Below are positions 46,941-56,131 of a stretch of 64,000 nucleotides of DNA, in pieces. The notes below the pieces were generated by a model. It was not told the DNA's origin and did not search any database. It saw only the letters and a program-made list of their open reading frames with translations. Source of the DNA: Gammaproteobacteria bacterium (lineage in GTDB: Bacteria; Pseudomonadota; Gammaproteobacteria; Natronospirales; REEB76); NCBI GenBank assembly GCA_035279405.1, contig DATEHU010000033.1, positions 1-64,000 on the forward strand. Direction: 5' to 3'. Every line of letters begins with the position of its first letter. Position 1 is the first letter of the stretch. Both the position numbers and the translations under genes were made by a program.

Positions 46941-48656
46941 ATGCCTGCGATACCAAGAAAACTGTGCCTGCTCGCCATGATCCTGATGCTCGCCGGCTGC
47001 GGCGGCGGTGGCAGTTCACAGGTGATCACGCCGACCATCACCCTGGTGACCCCCATCGCTACCACGATCGCGGCCGGCAGCCAGTTGCAGCTCAATGCCG
47101 TGGTGTCGAACAGCAGCAATACCACGGTGCTGTGGTACGTGAATTCCATCCCCGGCGGCAACAGCGTCGTCGGCACGATCACGCCCCAGGGGCTGTACAC
47201 CGCACCGAACATGCCCACGTCCAACGGAGCGGTGGTGATCAGCGCCTCGCCACAAGCCTATCCGGCGGCCGCCACCTCGGTAACCATCGGCATAACGTTT
47301 TCCAACGCTTCGCTCAACGGCAACTACGTGTTCACGCTGAAGGGTGTGCAAGCGGGCAGCCCGTGGTCCGTGGTCGGCAGCTTTAGCGCCAACAACGGCC
47401 AAATCAGCAACGGCGTGGAAGACATCAACGGGTCCGCCGGTGTATTCCAGGCGCTGCCGTTCACCGGCAGTTACTTCATGGACGCCAGCGGCATCGGCAT
47501 TGCCACATTCACCAGCTCGCAGGGAACCATCACCCTGGACTTGGCGTTCAATACCCAGGGACAGGCGGTGGTCATGCGCACGGATAACGGTACGGCCGCG
47601 AGCGGCATTTTCTATCCCCAGCAGTCCACGGCGCTGACGCTCACCAGTCTGGATGCGCCTTACGTGTTCAGTTTAAGCGGTAACGATGCGTCCGGCACAT
47701 CCGTCAACGCCATTGGCATCTTTGTGACCGACGGCTCGAATACTTTGAGCACTGCAGAACAGGATCTGAACGTGGGTGGCAGCATTGCCAACGAACCGCT
47801 CAGCGGCTCCTACAGCATTGGCAGCAATGCGCGCGGCACCGCAAGCTTCACCGATGCCGCCGGCACGCGTACCTACAGTTTCTACATCGTGTCACCCGGT
47901 CAGCTGGAATTCATCGAGACCGATGCGCAGGGCAATCTCAGTGGCTCGGCTTTCGAGCAACAGTCGGTAACCGCAAGCACCACGCTCACGGGCAGCTATG
48001 TGTTCTACGCCGCTGGCAGCAGCGGCAGCGCAGCCTTTGGAACGGCCGGGGGGTTTGCCACCAGCACCACCACCGCCGACAGCATCAGCGCCGGGACCTC
48101 CGATCTCAATGTGGGTGGAATCCCCGCCAGCAACCAGACGTTGACCGGAAACTTCACCTTCGGCGCCAATGGCCGCGGCACGGTCACCTTGAGCGCTGCC
48201 AGCGGAACCAGCAATTACGTGTTTTACGCCATTACGCCGATTTCCGCGTACTTGCTGTCCAGCGACCCCGGCATCAACGCCAGCGGCCAGCTGCTGCTGC
48301 AATCCGGCGGCTTTTCCACCGCGGTGTACAACGGAAACTTCACCCTGTCCCTGGCGAGCCCGGTCGGCGCCACCCCGAATCTTGCCGTCGGGGTGATGAG
48401 TCTCAACGGGCTTGGCGCCATCGTCGGGTTTGAAAACCAGAATACCAACGGCACCGCATCCGGCCAGCTGTCCGTCGCCGGGGTGTACTCGATAACAGCG
48501 CCGACCACCACCACCTCGACACGCGGCCTGATGACGCTGACCACCAACGGCGGTGCCAGTACCAATTTTGCCATCTACCCCGTCAATGCCGGCTCGATCA
48601 TTGTGCTGGGCGCCGGTGCTACTCCGGTGACCGGCTTGCTGGTCGGCCAGTACTAA
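46941..48656 (+). CDS. Repeat-containing lipoprotein with Ig-like N-terminal domain
   Basis: Encodes 571 residues. The signal ends in lipobox LAGC (C20), then GGGGSS. About residues 30-120 resemble a Big2-type Ig-like domain (VLWYVNSIPGGNSVVG, GLYTAPN). Four repeats of about 112 residues start near 125, 237, 350 and 463. They have the pattern L-x-G-x-Y-V-F-x-L-x-G, then GxFxxxxxG...ED(I/L)NxxG, then GSY and ARGTAxF. It is probably a surface or outer-membrane beta protein. Serine, threonine and glycine are unusually abundant. The ribosome-binding site is AGGAG near 46923. The function is unknown. Confidence 0.8.
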   Translation: MPAIPRKLCLLAMILMLAGCGGGGSSQVITPTITLVTPIATTIAAGSQLQLNAVVSNSSNTTVLWYVNSIPGGNSVVGTITPQGLYTAPNMPTSNGAVVISASPQAYPAAATSVTIGITFSNASLNGNYVFTLKGVQAGSPWSVVGSFSANNGQISNGVEDINGSAGVFQALPFTGSYFMDASGIGIATFTSSQGTITLDLAFNTQGQAVVMRTDNGTAASGIFYPQQSTALTLTSLDAPYVFSLSGNDASGTSVNAIGIFVTDGSNTLSTAEQDLNVGGSIANEPLSGSYSIGSNARGTASFTDAAGTRTYSFYIVSPGQLEFIETDAQGNLSGSAFEQQSVTASTTLTGSYVFYAAGSSGSAAFGTAGGFATSTTTADSISAGTSDLNVGGIPASNQTLTGNFTFGANGRGTVTLSAASGTSNYVFYAITPISAYLLSSDPGINASGQLLLQSGGFSTAVYNGNFTLSLASPVGATPNLAVGVMSLNGLGAIVGFENQNTNGTASGQLSVAGVYSITAPTTTTSTRGLMTLTTNGGASTNFAIYPVNAGSIIVLGAGATPVTGLLVGQY

Positions 48657-48715
48657 GCAGGCGGCATGCCTGCATGTGGATTTTGCTGCAAGTGACGCAG
48701 AGGCGTGAATATCCC

Positions 48716-49525
48716 ATGGTAATGAAAAGCTTAACGGTTCTTGCAACGTTGTTGGCCGCCGTGGCACTCGCAGGCTGCGGAGGCTCCAGCAGTTCGCCCA
48801 GTACGCCCGCGGCGATCCTGTTCGTGGTCCCGGGTCCTTGGTCGGGAACCTACAGCCTCAACGGCGGCAGTCAGGTCGCAGCCACCGGCGCCGTGTCCGC
48901 GGGCGGCTTCGGCTATTTTGCCGACAACCAGGGCAATGTTTTCATGCTGCAATCGGTACCCAATACCACGCCGTTCACCTCCTTGCTGATCGGAAGCCCG
49001 GCGCCCGGCACCAGCTTCCCCAAAAGCACGGGCGTAGTGACATTCCAGGTAAAAGGAGAGTACGCATCCACCAGCACCTCCACGGCGATGCAGGGCACGC
49101 TGACGGCGGTTGATCCCACCACGGGCCTGGCCACCGGCCTGAACGGCACGTTCAACCTGACCACCAGCAGCCCTTACACCGGCACGCCATCGGTCGCGGG
49201 ACTGCAGGGCCAGTGGGACGGTTTCTACCTGGGCAAGGCCAGCACCGCAACCGATCTTATCTTCAGCACCAACGGCAGCTTCACCGGTAACGACGCCAAC
49301 GGTTGCGCCCTCAGCGGCAGCGTGGTGCAGCAGGATCCCCAATCCAATCTGTTTTACGTGAATTACACCGCCACCGGCAGCGGCTGCCCGGGCGTGATGA
49401 ACGGCCTGGGATACCTGAGTTCCATACCCGTGTCGGGAAATTTCGGCTCTGCCGCCGGCACCTACCTCGAACTTGGAATCTTCGGGCTGAGCGTGGCCTA
49501 CACCGCGGAACTCAAGTTGCAGTAA
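48716..49525 (+). CDS. Lipoprotein of unknown function
   Basis: Encodes 269 residues from ATG 48716 (ATG 48722 is equally possible). The lipobox is LAGC followed by GGSSSS. The mature part is Gly/Ser/Thr-rich beta sequence with WSGTYSLNGGSQVAATG and LQGQWDGFYLG. Two cysteines in NGCALSG and GSGCPG may form a disulfide. It shares composition with the flanking lipoproteins but not their 112-residue repeat. It follows the first lipoprotein by 59 bp. Confidence 0.75.
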   Translation: MVMKSLTVLATLLAAVALAGCGGSSSSPSTPAAILFVVPGPWSGTYSLNGGSQVAATGAVSAGGFGYFADNQGNVFMLQSVPNTTPFTSLLIGSPAPGTSFPKSTGVVTFQVKGEYASTSTSTAMQGTLTAVDPTTGLATGLNGTFNLTTSSPYTGTPSVAGLQGQWDGFYLGKASTATDLIFSTNGSFTGNDANGCALSGSVVQQDPQSNLFYVNYTATGSGCPGVMNGLGYLSSIPVSGNFGSAAGTYLELGIFGLSVAYTAELKLQ

Positions 49526-49583
49526 AGCGGGGCCGCCGGTGCGCAAGTGTAAAATTCCGGTACAGGCCTGCAGACCAACGTAC

Positions 49584-51293
49584 ATGTCGCTCACTGTGAG
49601 ATTCCACGTTTTGGCCGCCGCCGTGCTGGCGCTCGCCGCCTGTGGGGGTTCCGGCGGTTCCTCTGTATATGCCAGCGTGAGCGTCTCGCCCTCGGTCGCA
49701 CTCGTGCTCGCCGGCTCCACCCAGCAGATGACCGCCACGGCCAGCGATGGTGGTATGACATTTATCTGGCAGGTGAACGGCACAACCGGCGGCAACGCCA
49801 CGGTCGGCAGCATTTCCACGAACGGCCTGTATACGGCTCCGAATCTGCCCCCTGCAGGTGGCACTATCACGATCACCGCCGTTGAGCAGAACGCGGACAA
49901 CACGTCGGGCTCTGTCGTGCTCAATGTCGCGTTTTCTGCGGTTTCCCTGAACGGAAACTATGTATTCAGTCTCAAGGGATTCAATCAGGGAAAGCCATTT
50001 GCCGAGATCGGCGAATTCACCGCCGACGGCAAGGGCCATTTGAGCAATCTGCTGGCGGACATCAACAACGGTGCAAGCGTACAAATCAAATCGTCACTAA
50101 CCGGCAGCTACAGTGTCCTCGCACTTGATAACGGCACCGGCCGCATCTTTTTCGGTCCGCTTGAGTGCTGGTATGCATTCCGAGCCGGGGGCAGCGCGCA
50201 GCTGCTCAGTATAAGTGGCAACATGGTGCTCACCGGTACGATATGGCTCCAGGATAGAAGTGCCGCCAACATGAATGCACTCACCGGACCATGGGTACTG
50301 GCTGCGAACGGTCGAAACGCGGCATCCCAGGCATTCACACGGCTCGCATTGCTCAATGCCATCGCGTCCGGCAGCATCCCGTCGGGCACTGAGGACGTCA
50401 ACGGACCCGCGCCACTAACGCGCACCGCCGTCAGCGGTAGTTACACATTTGACAGCAATGCCCATGGCACGCTCAGCGTAACGGACACCGGCGCGCATCT
50501 GTTCAGCTTCTATGTCATCTCCCCAAGCCAGCTGGCCCTGCTCTCGACCGACCCCTCCGCGCCGATAACCGGCGGCCTGTATGCCCAGCAGCCCATTGCC
50601 TACTCAGCAGCCTCGCTTGATGGCCCGTACGTGTTCACGATGAGCGGCGCAAGTCTCACAGGAACTTTCGTGCAGGCCGGGCAATTCAATCCCGACGGCA
50701 TGGGCAACCTCGGCGGCGTAACCGAGGACATCAACATGCCAGGCAACCTGCAGGCCGGATTGCTGACCGGCGGTACGTATACCTTCGATAGCTCTGTGAA
50801 CGGCCGTGGAACTCTTCTTATCAATAATCAGGGATCGGGAGCGCCTCTAGCGTATGTGTTTTACCAGATCTCTCCGCAGCAGGCCCAATTCATGACCAGC
50901 AACTCCGCCGTTGCCGCAGCAGGTACGGTCATGCTACAAACCGGAGGCAATATCTTTACCAACGCACAGTTGAACAGTAATTACAGCGTGGTGCTGGCCA
51001 GCCAGACTGGACAGGGTTCTCTGGATGCAATCCTCGGGAATCTGCTGACCGATGGCACAGATGCAGGGATACTCGGTGGCTACATCTTTCAGAATAATAA
51101 CGGTCAGGCAACGCCAGAGGTGATGTGGAATGGCAATTACCTGTTGACCGGTGCCGTGCGCGGCACCGCTACTCTGACGGTGAATGGCAACAAGGTGCCG
51201 TTTGCGCTATACCCGATAACCGATGACGAATTTGTCATGATCGGCACCAGCGCTTCAAGTCCCTATTTTGGTCTGGCCATTAACCAATACTAA
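49584..51293 (+). CDS. Repeat-containing lipoprotein, paralogue of 46941-48656
   Basis: Encodes 569 residues from ATG 49584. The lipobox is LAAC. The architecture equals that of 46941-48656. An Ig-like domain contains WQVNGTTGGNATVGSI and GLYTAPNLPP; repeats then start LNGNYVFSLKG, LTGPWVLAANG, LDGPYVFTMSG and LNSNYSVVLAS. EDVNGPA and EDINMPG match the ED-x-N motif. Codon use is slightly less GC-rich than in the wall genes. Its 3' end overlaps the convergent murU gene by 14 bases. Confidence 0.8.
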   Translation: MSLTVRFHVLAAAVLALAACGGSGGSSVYASVSVSPSVALVLAGSTQQMTATASDGGMTFIWQVNGTTGGNATVGSISTNGLYTAPNLPPAGGTITITAVEQNADNTSGSVVLNVAFSAVSLNGNYVFSLKGFNQGKPFAEIGEFTADGKGHLSNLLADINNGASVQIKSSLTGSYSVLALDNGTGRIFFGPLECWYAFRAGGSAQLLSISGNMVLTGTIWLQDRSAANMNALTGPWVLAANGRNAASQAFTRLALLNAIASGSIPSGTEDVNGPAPLTRTAVSGSYTFDSNAHGTLSVTDTGAHLFSFYVISPSQLALLSTDPSAPITGGLYAQQPIAYSAASLDGPYVFTMSGASLTGTFVQAGQFNPDGMGNLGGVTEDINMPGNLQAGLLTGGTYTFDSSVNGRGTLLINNQGSGAPLAYVFYQISPQQAQFMTSNSAVAAAGTVMLQTGGNIFTNAQLNSNYSVVLASQTGQGSLDAILGNLLTDGTDAGILGGYIFQNNNGQATPEVMWNGNYLLTGAVRGTATLTVNGNKVPFALYPITDDEFVMIGTSASSPYFGLAINQY

Positions 51294-51951
51294 TCCCGCT
51301 CAGTACCCGCAAACCCTCCATCGTGCCGGGATCATGCCAGCGACCGGAGTACAGTTCCCCGCTCACCCGCCCTGCGCGCATGGCGCGTTGCCACCAGGGC
51401 AGCATGGGGAATCGCCCCGGCTGGCATTCCCTGAAGAATTCCGCGCGGTGCACGCCGATACCCGCATACGTAAATCGCGGAGCGCCTTCAGCCTGTAGCC
51501 GACTATGAGTATCGAGGACAAAGTCACCGTCACGGTGATGCGGTGGATTCGGCACCATCACCAGATGCGCCAGATCGTCGCACGCCAACGCGGTCTTCAG
51601 ACTGCTGAACGGGAAATCCGTGTAGATGTCCGCGCTGACTACGAGGAACGGCTTGGGTCCGAGCAACGGCAAAGCCTTTAGGATGCCGCCACCGGTTTCC
51701 AGTGCGCCTTCTGGCTCATCGGAATAGCGTATATGCACACCGTATTGTGAACCACTGCCTAGCCGCGCCTTAATCTTTTCCGCAAGCCATGCAACGTTGA
51801 TCACGATTTCCGTGAAGCCGGCCGCACGCAAATGCTCCAGGTGGCGGACGATCAACGTTTTGCCATTCACTTCGATGAGCGGCTTGGGAATGGTGTCAGT
51901 CAAAGGCCGCAGACGTTCGCCTCGCCCGGCAGCCAGAATCATTACCATCAT
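51280..51951 (-). CDS. murU: N-acetylmuramate alpha-1-phosphate uridylyltransferase (MurU)
   Basis: Encodes 223 residues from ATG 51951 (ATG 51948 also possible). The nucleotidyltransferase signature is ILAAGRGERLRPLTDTIPKPL, followed by ALETGGGILKALPLLG and VVSADIYTDF. In Pseudomonas, MurU makes UDP-MurNAc from MurNAc-1-phosphate, bypassing de novo synthesis and lowering fosfomycin sensitivity. It overlaps the amgK stop, the conserved amgK-murU pair. Confidence 0.9.
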   Translation of the reverse strand: MMVMILAAGRGERLRPLTDTIPKPLIEVNGKTLIVRHLEHLRAAGFTEIVINVAWLAEKIKARLGSGSQYGVHIRYSDEPEGALETGGGILKALPLLGPKPFLVVSADIYTDFPFSSLKTALACDDLAHLVMVPNPPHHRDGDFVLDTHSRLQAEGAPRFTYAGIGVHRAEFFRECQPGRFPMLPWWQRAMRAGRVSGELYSGRWHDPGTMEGLRVLSGISIG

Positions 51952-52940
51952 GTGACGACCGCCGTACTCGCCGCGCGGTTTTCCACCGCGTCCAGCAATT
52001 TCAACAACGGCGTGAATTCGCGGTACCGTGCAGCGGTGTCGTGCACGTAATTCAGGAAGCGCTTTGTGTCCTTGAGGTAATCCGGCTTGCCGTCGCGATA
52101 GTTGAGGCGGGCAAAAATTCCCAATACCTTGAAGTGCCGTTGCATGCCCATCCAGTCGCAGGCACGCTCGAATTCGCCAAACTCTGGCAGTGGCAAGCCC
52201 GCACCCCGCGCCTGCTGCCAATACTGTCGCCGCCAGCGCTCGATTTGCTCGGCACTCCAGGAAATGAATGCATCCTTGAACAGCGTGGCCACATCGTAGG
52301 TAATCGGCCCGTACAGGGCATCCTGGAAATCCAGCACTCCCGGGTTGGGCGTGCTCACCATCAGATTGCGGGGCATGTAGTCGCGGTGCACGAAAACCCG
52401 TGGCTGCGCGAGCGCACTGTCCTCCAGCAAGCCGAATACGGAATCCATTTGCGCCTGCCCGGCGCCATCCAGTGTCACCCCCAGATGGCGCGCCAGGTAC
52501 CATTCCGGAAACAGGTTCAATTCGCGCCGCAACAGCGCGCGCTGGTACTCCGGCAGCACGTCCGGACGGCTGAAGCTTTGCCAGCGGACCAGCGCGCCGA
52601 TGGCATCCGCAAACAGCGTATCGGCGTCACCGCGTTGCAGTGCTTCCAGATAGCATTGTCGGCCGAGATCGCTGAGCAGCAGATAGCCACGCGCCACATC
52701 CTGCGCGAGTACCTCCGGTGCGTGCAGGCCGGCCGCCTTGAGCAAACCCGCTACCTTCACGTATGGCCGGCAGTCCTCCCGCGCGGGCGGCGCGTCCATG
52801 ACCACGAAGGAGCGCGCGCCATCCTGCACGCGAAAATAGCGGCGGAAACTCGCGTCCGCCGGCAAAGCCTGCAGGTCAACCGCTGCACGTTGCAGAGCTT
52901 GTGCGGTCCAGGCTTGCAGCTCCTGAAACCTGTCCGACAT
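51948..52940 (-). CDS. amgK: Anomeric MurNAc/GlcNAc kinase (AmgK)
   Basis: Encodes 330 residues from ATG 52940. It has the aminoglycoside-phosphotransferase fold with the catalytic VFVHRDYMPRNLMV and the metal site VLDFQDALYGPITYDVA. It phosphorylates the anomeric carbon of recycled MurNAc (and GlcNAc). It precedes murU on the same strand and is divergent from lptD, as in Pseudomonas. GlcNAc-1-phosphate production could also link it to the amino-sugar locus at the left end. Confidence 0.9.
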   Translation of the reverse strand: MSDRFQELQAWTAQALQRAAVDLQALPADASFRRYFRVQDGARSFVVMDAPPAREDCRPYVKVAGLLKAAGLHAPEVLAQDVARGYLLLSDLGRQCYLEALQRGDADTLFADAIGALVRWQSFSRPDVLPEYQRALLRRELNLFPEWYLARHLGVTLDGAGQAQMDSVFGLLEDSALAQPRVFVHRDYMPRNLMVSTPNPGVLDFQDALYGPITYDVATLFKDAFISWSAEQIERWRRQYWQQARGAGLPLPEFGEFERACDWMGMQRHFKVLGIFARLNYRDGKPDYLKDTKRFLNYVHDTAARYREFTPLLKLLDAVENRAASTAVVT

Positions 52941-53019
52941 GCAGTGACTCCCGCGTTTGAACCCTTCAATAAAGTGTGCGATTGTACCGCGTGTCGCCCA
53001 TCGCTCCGGGAGTTTGCAG

Positions 53020-55257
53020 GTGAATGTGAGCCGCGCGCTGGTCATCGCCGCCGCCCTGTTTGCCTGCACGCCGCTGTACGCCGACAACCCTCCGGGCACC
53101 ATCGGTTACAACCAGTGGGCCACCTGCCCGATTCCCGCGACTGCGGCCACGACGCACACGCCCGCGCCGGCCGCAGTCACCGCCAATCCACCGACGCACG
53201 TGAGCGCGGAGCAACTCACCGGTTACGTGCACGGCGAATCCCTGCTCAGCGGCGACGTCCAGGCCACGCAGGGCAACAAGCAGATGACCGCCGAGCAGAT
53301 GCAATACAACAGCAACACCGGCGACACGCATGCCAGCGGCAATGTGCGCTTCACCTCATCCAATCTCGAATTGAACGGCCCGACGGCGGATTACAACCTC
53401 AACAAGTCCAGCGGTGTATTCAATGACGCGCAATTCAGCCTGCCGCAACGCCACGGCCGCGGCACGGCCAAATTGCTGCAGGCGCTCGACCCGGACCACG
53501 ATCTGCTGACGGATGTGCACTACACCACCTGTCCGGTGGGCCGCCACGACTGGATGCTGAACGCGCCCGATCTGGAACTGAACCAGGCAACCAACACCGG
53601 CGTGGGCCACAACGTCACCATTGATTTCTTCGGGGTGCCGATTTTCTGGACGCCCTACATCAATTTTCCCCTGAACGACGCGCGCAAGTCCGGCTTCCTG
53701 GATCCGTCGTTCGGTTTTTCCACGTTCACCGGCACGGACCTGAGCACGCCGTATTACCTCAATCTGGCGCCCAACTACGATGCCACCTTCGCGCCGCGCA
53801 TCATCACCAAGCGCGGCGTGGACCTGGGCGGGGAATTCCGCTGGCTTACGTTCGGCGGCAGCCGCGGACAAATCGATGCGACCTTTCTGCCGCACGACAA
53901 GCTCGCCGATCACGAACGCGGTCTGCTGAACTTTTCCGAGAGCACGCCGCTTGCGCTCGGCTGGAATTTCAACACGGCCTACAACTGGGTATCCGACAAT
54001 CTGTATTTCCAGGACCTGGGCGACAGCCTTGCGACCATTGCTACCACTACGCAGGAGCGTCATGCGGCGGTAAGCTTCGGCCTGCCCGATTCCGGATGGA
54101 CCTTCCTCACACAGTTGCAGGAATGGCAGATCGTGGACCCGACGGTTCCCGCGAGCAGTTATCCCTACAAGCGGCTGCCGCAATCGGTGCTCACCTGGCA
54201 GAGCAGCCCGGACTTGGGGGCCGCGCAATTTTCCCTGTACTCCGAATTCGACCAGTTCCAGCAGGATGAGCGCATCGGCGCCGCGCGCTTGGACCTCAAA
54301 CCGAGCGCCAGTTACACCTTCGGCGGTGCCGGCGGGTATTTCACGCCCACGGCCGCGCTGCGCCTCACCGAGTACGATTTCAACCAGAATATCCCCGCGG
54401 GCATGCAGACGAACCTCGCGCGCGTTACCCCCATCCTGAGTCTCGACAGCGGCCTGTTTTTCCAGCGCGATATCGGCAGCCGCTTTTTGCAGACTCTGGA
54501 GCCCAGGCTGTTTTACCTGTACGTGCCCTACCGCGATCAGAGCCAGATCCCGCTCTTCGACACCCTCCAGCCACAGTTCAGCTTTCTGCAGTTGTTCACC
54601 GACAACAGCTTCTACGGCGCGGATCGGCAAGCAGACGCCAACCAGTTGGCCTACGCGCTCACCAGCCGCCTGCTCAATGCCGAGGACGGCTCGGAACTGC
54701 TGGAAGCCAACCTCGGTCAAATCCGCTACTTCCGCGACCGCGACGTACAGCTGCCCGGCGTGGCGCCGCAAACCAATATATTCTCCGACGTGGTGGGTGA
54801 CCTCACGCTGAACCTGAACGACAACTGGTCCACCAGCTACGGCCAGCAGTGGGATCCCACCACCCGCCAGACCGATCTGGCGTCCGTGGGTGTCCAGTAC
54901 CACCCCGCGTTCCATCAGGTGCTCAATCTGGCCTACCGCTATAACCGCCAACTCGACATGAAGCAGACCGACGTTTCGTTCGCCTGGCCGCTCGGGCAGC
55001 ACTGGAGCGTCGTGGGTCGCTGGAACTACGATGTGCAGAACCGGATCACGCTGGAAAGTTTCGCCGGTTTTGAATACGACAGCTGCTGCTGGGCGTTCCA
55101 GGTGGTGCACCGCCGCTACATCACCCAGACCGGCCAGGCCAACACCGCAATTTTCTTCCAGTTGCAGCTCAAGGGGCTAACCAGCATCGGCCGGCATCTC
55201 GAGGATTTTCTGCAAAATGGAATACTGGGTTATTCAGATTCAAACACCAACAACTGA
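53020..55257 (+). CDS. lptD: LPS-assembly outer-membrane protein LptD
   Basis: Encodes 745 residues from GTG 53020 (GGGAG at 53009-53013). The signal peptide ends PLYA. An OstA-type jelly-roll (ESLLSGDVQATQGNKQMTAEQM) covers about 65-190; a beta-barrel follows with FFGVPIFWTPYINFPLNDARKSG (marked from residue 206). CCW near the C-terminus (DSCCWAF) and a TCP in the N-domain supply the conserved disulfide cysteines. It inserts LPS in the outer leaflet with LptE. The last 18 codons are AT-rich, and a homologous second 3' end lies at 56068, so this terminus may be an acquired replacement. Confidence 0.95.
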   Translation: MNVSRALVIAAALFACTPLYADNPPGTIGYNQWATCPIPATAATTHTPAPAAVTANPPTHVSAEQLTGYVHGESLLSGDVQATQGNKQMTAEQMQYNSNTGDTHASGNVRFTSSNLELNGPTADYNLNKSSGVFNDAQFSLPQRHGRGTAKLLQALDPDHDLLTDVHYTTCPVGRHDWMLNAPDLELNQATNTGVGHNVTIDFFGVPIFWTPYINFPLNDARKSGFLDPSFGFSTFTGTDLSTPYYLNLAPNYDATFAPRIITKRGVDLGGEFRWLTFGGSRGQIDATFLPHDKLADHERGLLNFSESTPLALGWNFNTAYNWVSDNLYFQDLGDSLATIATTTQERHAAVSFGLPDSGWTFLTQLQEWQIVDPTVPASSYPYKRLPQSVLTWQSSPDLGAAQFSLYSEFDQFQQDERIGAARLDLKPSASYTFGGAGGYFTPTAALRLTEYDFNQNIPAGMQTNLARVTPILSLDSGLFFQRDIGSRFLQTLEPRLFYLYVPYRDQSQIPLFDTLQPQFSFLQLFTDNSFYGADRQADANQLAYALTSRLLNAEDGSELLEANLGQIRYFRDRDVQLPGVAPQTNIFSDVVGDLTLNLNDNWSTSYGQQWDPTTRQTDLASVGVQYHPAFHQVLNLAYRYNRQLDMKQTDVSFAWPLGQHWSVVGRWNYDVQNRITLESFAGFEYDSCCWAFQVVHRRYITQTGQANTAIFFQLQLKGLTSIGRHLEDFLQNGILGYSDSNTNN

Positions 55258-55270
55258 TTTCCCAAAAATA

Positions 55271-55296
55271 CAGGGTTGAATCACCCTGATTTTGAT
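55271..55296 (+). terminator. Weak terminator-like hairpin after lptD
   Basis: CAGGGT (55271-55276) and ACCCTG (55283-55288) form a 6-bp stem with a TGAATC loop followed by ATTTTG. It is short with a weak U-tract, so it is at best a partial terminator 14 bp after lptD. Confidence 0.4.
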
Positions 55297-55343
55297 CGGG
55301 TTTCAAGGTGTCTCTTGGAAAGCTATTTGCGAGAAAACAAGTT

Positions 55344-55886
55344 ATGAAAGCTTATGTTGGTTTATTCCTCGCTTCGACACTGGCGGGTTGTGCTACTTCA
55401 GCGGTAACGGTGCCGGTGCAGGATCAATTCCGGTCACAGGTGCAACCTCTCGTACCCAAGGATAAAGCCCTTGTGTATTTCTATTATTTCCCGAAAGAGG
55501 AACGACATTTCTTTACCACTACTAACTGGAGCACTCCAGTCGCAGTTCTTGAAGGTAGTGAAAATGGTATTGAGATTGCCGTTGTGGGATGCACGCAAAT
55601 AACTTTCTCCGCACATCCCTGTGGTTCCTATACATGGATTGAATTGAAGCCAGGAATCTACACACTAACTGCCATGTTCGATGACCATAGAGGCACGGGC
55701 CATCCAGCACCGTTCACCTTTGCAGCCGGTCACACCTATTACTATGAGATTGTGCAGGCTCCCGCAGCTTACTCTCAGGACTTGTTTATAAACTTCTACG
55801 GTCATACGGTGCCGGACAAGATTTTAGGCATGAAATATTGCTACGCGTGGCGTTGTGCCAAAGACAACCTTTATACACACTATTGA
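55344..55886 (+). CDS. AT-rich DUF2846-like lipoprotein, probably acquired
   Basis: Encodes 180 residues from ATG 55344. The lipobox is LAGC. The mature part has KALVYFYYFPKEE, YTWIELKPGIYTL and FTFAAGHTYYYEIVQ, a pattern like the DUF2846 lipoproteins (short beta-sandwich). Codon use is visibly AT-rich compared with lptD and surA, and the gene interrupts the otherwise conserved lptD-surA junction. It lies between the current lptD end and a second lptD-like 3' end, so acquisition by insertion is likely. GTG 55308 is an alternative start. The function is unknown. Confidence 0.75.
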   Translation: MKAYVGLFLASTLAGCATSAVTVPVQDQFRSQVQPLVPKDKALVYFYYFPKEERHFFTTTNWSTPVAVLEGSENGIEIAVVGCTQITFSAHPCGSYTWIELKPGIYTLTAMFDDHRGTGHPAPFTFAAGHTYYYEIVQAPAAYSQDLFINFYGHTVPDKILGMKYCYAWRCAKDNLYTHY

Positions 55887-56019
55887 AACGTGGAAACGCA
55901 ACCACGTTAGTGTTGCCATAATAACTCTGCGTTGTAGTGTACAGGGCGTAACATCGACGTAATTGGTACCAGTCGCGACGCGCGATTACCCTGGAAATTC
56001 ACTCTTGGGAGGTTCCGAG

Positions 56020-56115
56020 ATGAAGCGCAAGCGATTTACTGAAGAGACCAAGAGATTTAAGAGTGCCCTGCAAGATGGTATTCTAGGTTATTCGGATTCC
56101 TCTTCCATGCAGTAA
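56020..56115 (+). pseudogene. Fusion remnant: IS3-type orfA start joined to lptD-like 3' end
   Basis: A 31-codon frame starts with MKRKRFTEE, the typical start of IS3-group transposase orfA, with a strong GGGAGG site at 56007-56012. After 16 codons it becomes LQDGILGYSDS, which matches the lptD terminus (LQNGILGYSDS). Bases 56068-56099 match 55210-55241 at 27 of 32. The frame is continuous to TAA 56113. It lies 16 bp before surA. It is best read as a truncated IS fragment abutting the displaced native lptD end. Translation of the small fusion is possible but unproven. Confidence 0.7.
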
Positions 56116-56131
56116 TTCAGGTTAGTTCCCC

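Noticed and set aside
55887-56060. Complete insertion sequence between the AT-rich lipoprotein and surA
   Set aside because: Only the first codons of an IS3-like orfA and its upstream leader are present; there is no orfB, no catalytic DDE region and no paired inverted repeats.
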